From Ursus arctos (lineage: Eukaryota; Chordata; Mammalia; Carnivora; Ursidae), in contig NW_026622852.1 in assembly GCF_023065955.2 (NCBI RefSeq), forward strand, positions 6,666,423 through 6,730,422: a stretch of 64,000 nt of DNA, written 5' to 3'. Made by a program: the position numbers and the translations under genes. The notes under the pieces are model-generated. The model saw nothing but the letters and a program-made list of their open reading frames with translations. It was not told the DNA's origin and made no database searches. Positions 59,612 through 64,000 of this stretch are shown in pieces. Positions within the stretch are counted from its first letter, which is position 1; each line of letters begins with the position of its first letter.

Positions 59612-60600
59612 AAAAAGGAAATAAAAAGGAAAGCCAAAGACTAGAAAAATATATTTACAATATATATATCTGTAAGAGGACTTATATTCAGAATTTATAA
59701 AGAACTCTTAGAAAAACAAAAGTAGGATGACTAACAACCCATTTTTTTTTTCAAAAAAAGAATACAACAGACACTTCACAGGAAAAGTATTTTAAAAGCC
59801 AAATAACCACATGAAAAGATGCTCAGTATCATTAGTCATCAAGGATACGCAAATACAACGAGGTGTTTAAAAGATGATTGGAGGATGTCACACTCACTAC
59901 ATACCCTAGACACTCACTAAATATCCATACTAGCTAATATTTCTTAAATGTCTGTCAGTTCAAAGTATTAGAGTGGGGGTGGAGCAATTGTAATTCTCAG
60001 GCATTGCTGGTTTTATTTTCGGAAAAAAATTTTACAACATCTTATATGTTAAAGTTGCATTTGCTATATGACCCATTGATTCCATTTCTAAGATTTACCC
60101 AAGGAAAATGAAAACCTGTATACAAATGCCCATAACAATTTATTCATGTTAACCCAAAACTGAAGAGGGCACAAACGTCCATCAACAAGTAAGCGGATGA
60201 ACACTTTGTGGTGTATTAGTATGATGGAATACGGGTCGACAACAAAAATAAGCACATTATTCATTCAGTTATTTTGATGAATCTCCAAAACAATGTATTA
60301 GGTATACAAAGCCAGAAATTTAAGAGCTCATGTAGTATGTATGCTTCTGTTTATATAAGATGCTGAAAAGGGGAGAACAAGTCCATAAAGGCAGAACACA
60401 GATTGGCAGTTGCCTATCCTGGTGGGGATGTGATTGACTCTACTGAGACACAGTGGAACTTTTTAGATTTATGGATATTTTATAAAATGATTGCGACGGT
60501 GGTTACAAAGTTTATATACTTGCCAAACCTCATCAAAATCCACAGGGAAACTGGTGTATCCTATCTACATAACTCATATATCGATAAAATAGAGTAAAAA
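59612..60600 (+). mobile_element. Old L1M ORF2 to 3'UTR
   Basis: Order: aatttataaagaactctta (59693), then catgaaaagatgctcagta, then gatttacccaaggaaaatg, then cggatgaacactttgtggt. An ending cagattggcagttgcctat lies near 60400 and a CATCAAAATCCACAGGG stretch near 60531. Much older than the L1s on either side. Confidence 0.7.
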
Positions 60601-60694
60601 TAAGTGCTAAATGTTGTGATGTAGACTAGTAACCAAAATAGATGACATAGGTCATATGGAGTTAGTCATGAAAATTTACATATTAAAAATCTTT

Positions 60695-62636
60695 ACCTTT
60701 TTTAATTCTTCCAATCCATGAGCATGGAATATTTTTCCATCTTTTTGTGGCTTCTTCAATGTCTTTCAAGAGTGATTTATAGTTTCTGGAATATAGATCC
60801 TTTCCGTCTCCGGTTAAGTTAATTCCAAGATAATGTATGATTTTTGGTGCTATTATAAATGGAATGGATTCCCTAATTTCTCTTTCTTCAGTCTCACTGT
60901 TCGTGTATAGAAATGAAACTGATTTCTGAGCATTGATTTTGTATCCCGCCACATTACTGAATTGCTCTATAACTTCTAGTAGTTTGGGGATGGATTCTTC
61001 TCGGTTTTCCATATAGAGTATCATGTCATCTGCGAAGAGAGACAGTTTGACTTCTTCTTTGCCAATTTGGATGCCTTTTATCCCTTTTTGTTGTCTGATT
61101 GCTGTTGCAAGGACTTCTAGTACTATGTTGAATAATAGTGGTGAGAGTTGGCATCCTTGTCGTGTTCCCGATCTTAAGGGAAAGGCTTCCATCTTTTACC
61201 CATTGAGAATGATATCTGCTGTAGGCTTTTTATAGATGGTTTTTATGAGATGGAGGAATGTACCCTCTATCCCTACACTCTGAAGGGTTTTAATCAAGAA
61301 AGGATGCTGGATTTTGTCAAATGCTTCTTCTGCATCTATTGAAAGGATCATATCATTCCTGACTTTTTTCTTGTTGATATAATCCATCACACTGGTCAAT
61401 TTGCAAATGTTGAACCACCCTTGCATCCCAGGGATGAATCCCACTTGGTCTGGATGGATAATCCTTTTAATGTACTAATGGATCCTATTAGCTAGGATCT
61501 TGTTAAGAATTTTGGCGTCCATATTCATCAGGGATATCAGTCTGTAATTCTCCTTTTTGATGGGGTCTTTGCCTGGTTTGGGGATCAAGGTAATATTGGT
61601 CTCATAGAATGAGTCTGGTAGATTTCCTTCTGTTTCTATTTTTTGAAACAACTTTAAGAGAATAGGTATTATTTCTTCTTTGAATGTTTGGTAGAATTTC
61701 CTGGGGAATCGATTCATCAAGCCCTGGAGTTTTGTTTTTTGGAAGGTTTATCACTGCTTCAATCTCTTCATAATTAATTGTTCTGTTTAAAAAATCAATT
61801 TCTTCCTGTTTCAGTCTTGGTAATTTATAGGTTTCCAGGAAGGCCTCCATCTCATCCAGGTTGCTTAATTTATTAGCATAAAGCTGTTGATAAAAGTACC
61901 TAATAATCCTTCCTGTTTCATTGGTGTTGGTTGTGACCTCTCCTTTTTCATTTATAATTTTATTAATTTGGGTCCTTTCTCTATTCTTTTGGATAAGTCT
62001 TGCCAGTGGCTTATCCATTTTATTTATTCTTTCAAAGAACCAGCTTCTAGTTCTGTTGATCTGCTCTACTGTGCTCCTGGTTTCTAATTCACTGATTTCT
62101 GCTCTAATCTTGATCAACTGCTTCCTCGTGTGTGGATTAGGCTTGTTCTTCTGTTGCTGTTCCAGCTTCTTGAGGTGAGAATATAAAAACTGGATTTTAG
62201 ATTTTTCTATTCTTTTGAGTGAGACTTGGATGGCTCTGTATTTTCCCCTTAGGACTGCCTTTGCAGTACCCCATAGGTTTTGGACGGTTGTGTTTTCATT
62301 CTCGGTGGTCTCCATAAATTGTTTAAATTGGTTTTTGATTTCCTGGTTTATCAAATCATTCTTGAGCAGGATGGTTCTTAGTTTCCAAGTGTTTGAGTTT
62401 CTTTCAAAGCATTGTGGTCTGAGAATATGCAGGGAATAATTTCAGTCTTTTAGTATCGGTTGAGACCTGTTTTGTGACCCAGAAAATGATCTATTCTGGA
62501 GAATGTTCCATGTGCATTAGAATAGAATGAGTATTCTGTTGTTCTTGGGTGTAGTGTTCTATAAATATCTATGAGTTCCATCCGGTCTAGTATGGCATTC
62601 AAAGCTCTTGTTTCTTTGTTGATTTTCTGCTTAGGT
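60695..62636 (-). mobile_element. L1 block A: ORF2 middle, antisense
   Basis: On the minus strand this runs from the end of the endonuclease domain (about 62636) to the RT thumb (about 60695), where it stops without 3'UTR or poly(A). Long frames survive: 62354-61602 (250 codons, linker and fingers) and 61192-60683 (169 codons, palm). The second includes an intact FADDMILY catalytic motif. The good preservation suggests it is about as young as the 53-59 kb L1 or younger. Both ends are truncated within ORF2. Confidence 0.92.
60695..62636 (-). pseudogene. L1 ORF2 partial coding remnant (block A)
   Basis: Reverse-transcriptase fingers and palm are encoded in two main frames separated by a short frame at 61720-61475 and one at 61444-61196 that contains a degraded catalytic-domain phrase ([12 protein letters not shown]). 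At least three frame changes separate the pieces. Lacking start, endonuclease N-terminus and C-terminus, it is non-functional. Confidence 0.88.
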
Positions 62637-62639
62637 CAT

Positions 62640-64000
62640 AGTACATCCCTGGTTTTTGATGTAAAGTTCCATGACTCATTAGTTGCGTATAGCACCCAGT
62701 GCACCATGCAATATGTGCCCTCCTTACTACCCATCACCAGCCTATCCCATTACCCCACCTCCCCTCCCCTCTGAAGCCCTCAGTTTGTTTCTCATAGTCC
62801 ATAGTCTCTCATGCTTCATTCCCCCTTCTGGTTACCCACCCTTCTTTATCCCTTTCTTGTCCTACAGATCTTCCTAGTTCTTATGTTCCATAGATGAGTG
62901 AAAACATATGATAATTGTCTTTCTCTGCTTGACTTTTTTCACTTAGCATTATCTCCTCCAGTGCCATCCATGTTGCACAAATGTTGAGAATTCATTCTTT
63001 TTTATAGCTGAGTAATATTCCATTGTCTATATGGACTACATCTTCTTAATCCAGTCATCTGTTGAAGGGCATCTCAGCTCCTTCCATGATTTAACTATTG
63101 TGGACAATGCTGCTATGAACATTGGGGTGCATATGGCCCTTCTCTTCACTACGTCTGTATCTTTGGGGTAAATACCCAGTAGTGCAATTGCTGGATTATA
63201 GGGTAGCTCAATTTTTCACTTTTTAAGGGACCTCCACACTGTTTTCCAGAGTGGCTGTACCAACTTGCATTCCCACCAACAATGTGAGGGATCCCCTTTC
63301 TCCACATCCTCTCAAGCAATTGTTGTTTCTTGCCTTGTCAATTTTTGCCATTCTGACTGGCATAAGGTGGTATCTTAGTGTGATTTTGATTTGAATTTCC
63401 CTGATGTCTAATGATCTTGAACATTTTTTCATGTGTCTGTTAGCCATTTGTATGTCTTCATTGGAAAGTGTCTGTTCATATCTTCTGCTCATTTTTTCAA
63501 ATTTTTTTATTTGTTTCTTGTGTATTGAGTTTGAGAAGTTCTTTGTAGATCTTGGATACCAGTCTTTTATATGTAGTGTCATTTGCAAATATATTCTCCC
63601 TTTCCATGGGCTGCCTCTTAGTTTTTTTGACTGTTTCCTTGGCTGTACAGAAGCTTTTTATCTTGATGAAATCCCACAAGTTCAGTTTTGCTTTTGTTTC
63701 TCTTGCCTTTGGAGATGTGTCATGAAACGGTTGCTGTGGCCGATGTCGTAGAGGTTGCTGCCTATGCTGTCCTCTAGGATTTTGATGGATTCCTGTCTCA
63801 CATTGAGGTCTTCCATCCATTTGGAGTTTATCTTTGTGTATGGTGTGAGAGAGCGGTCAAGTTTCATTCTTTTGCATGTAGCTGTCCAATTTTCCAAGAA
63901 CCATTTATTGAAGAGACTGTCTTTTTTCCACTGGATGTTTTTTCCTGCTTTATCAAAGATTAGTTGCCCAAAGAGCGGAGGGTCCATTTCTGGGTTCTCT
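62640..64000 (-). mobile_element. L1 block B: ORF2 C-terminus and 3'UTR, antisense
   Basis: On the minus strand this runs from the window edge, with [13 protein letters not shown] at about 63900, through the C-terminal ORF2 region. It then enters the 3'UTR, ending at gatgtactat near 62645. The last ~30 bases of the usual 3' end and the poly(A) are absent. Frames of 101-121 codons remain (63987-63682, 63820-63497, 63588-63223). It continues beyond the window. Confidence 0.9.

Overview
The window reads as intergenic or deep-intronic mammalian DNA from a carnivore, most likely an arctoid caniform such as a bear or a relative. The main evidence is the many tRNA-derived CAN-SINEs (SINEC), each ending in a CT-rich block, an AATAAA-like signal and an A-rich tail. 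They lie among carnivore-type LINE-1 (L1) copies, and the background is AT-rich. Five SINEs (near 5485, 18905, 21224, 30869 and 52374) share a young subfamily wording (cacagcggttaagcgtctg, ggcgtgatcccggcgtta) that I associate with ursids or arctoids; that species call is inference. I found no host protein-coding gene, tRNA, rRNA, CRISPR array or prokaryotic feature. All recognisable coding sequence is decayed L1 ORF1 or ORF2.

Layout. 1-1660: L1 fragments in both orientations. 1661-7366: mostly unassigned, with one MLT1-type LTR, one MIR and one SINE. 7386-8932: a 5'-truncated L1 with a 19-bp perfect target-site duplication (TSD). 8952-14224: MIRs, SINEs and AT-rich sequence. 14241-15050: another short L1 with a 16-bp perfect TSD. 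16400-18760: an older L1 carrying a GAAA microsatellite. 18905-28250: scattered SINEs, MIR/L2 relics and microsatellites, plus a GC-rich island at 22280-22445. 28800-29720: a repeat-free block that looks like a conserved non-coding element. 30869-43400: SINEs, decayed L1M/L1ME pieces, a dimeric SINE insertion and microsatellites. 43550-49770: an old, nearly complete L1 with two SINEs inside it. 49775-53000: L1M 3' pieces, an MLT1 LTR, and an L1ME 3'UTR carrying a young SINE. 53007-59590: an essentially full-length L1 with both ORFs broken. 59612-60600: older L1M. 60695-64000: two younger antisense L1 blocks joined out of order.

How it fits together. The window is a layered record of retrotransposition. 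Ancient MIR/L2 and L1M/L1ME relics are interrupted by carnivore L1s, which are in turn interrupted by SINEs. Most younger insertions keep recognisable TSDs, so relative ages can be read directly. The most unusual items are: a ~39-bp patch inside one L1 that copies sequence 2.3 kb away; a SINE-SINE chimera inside one TSD pair; a SINE tail grown into a ~105-bp TTTTC microsatellite; and a head-to-tail L1-L1 junction without a poly(A). I did not see a convincing new molecular system. Family names are from memory of consensus sequences, not from a database search.
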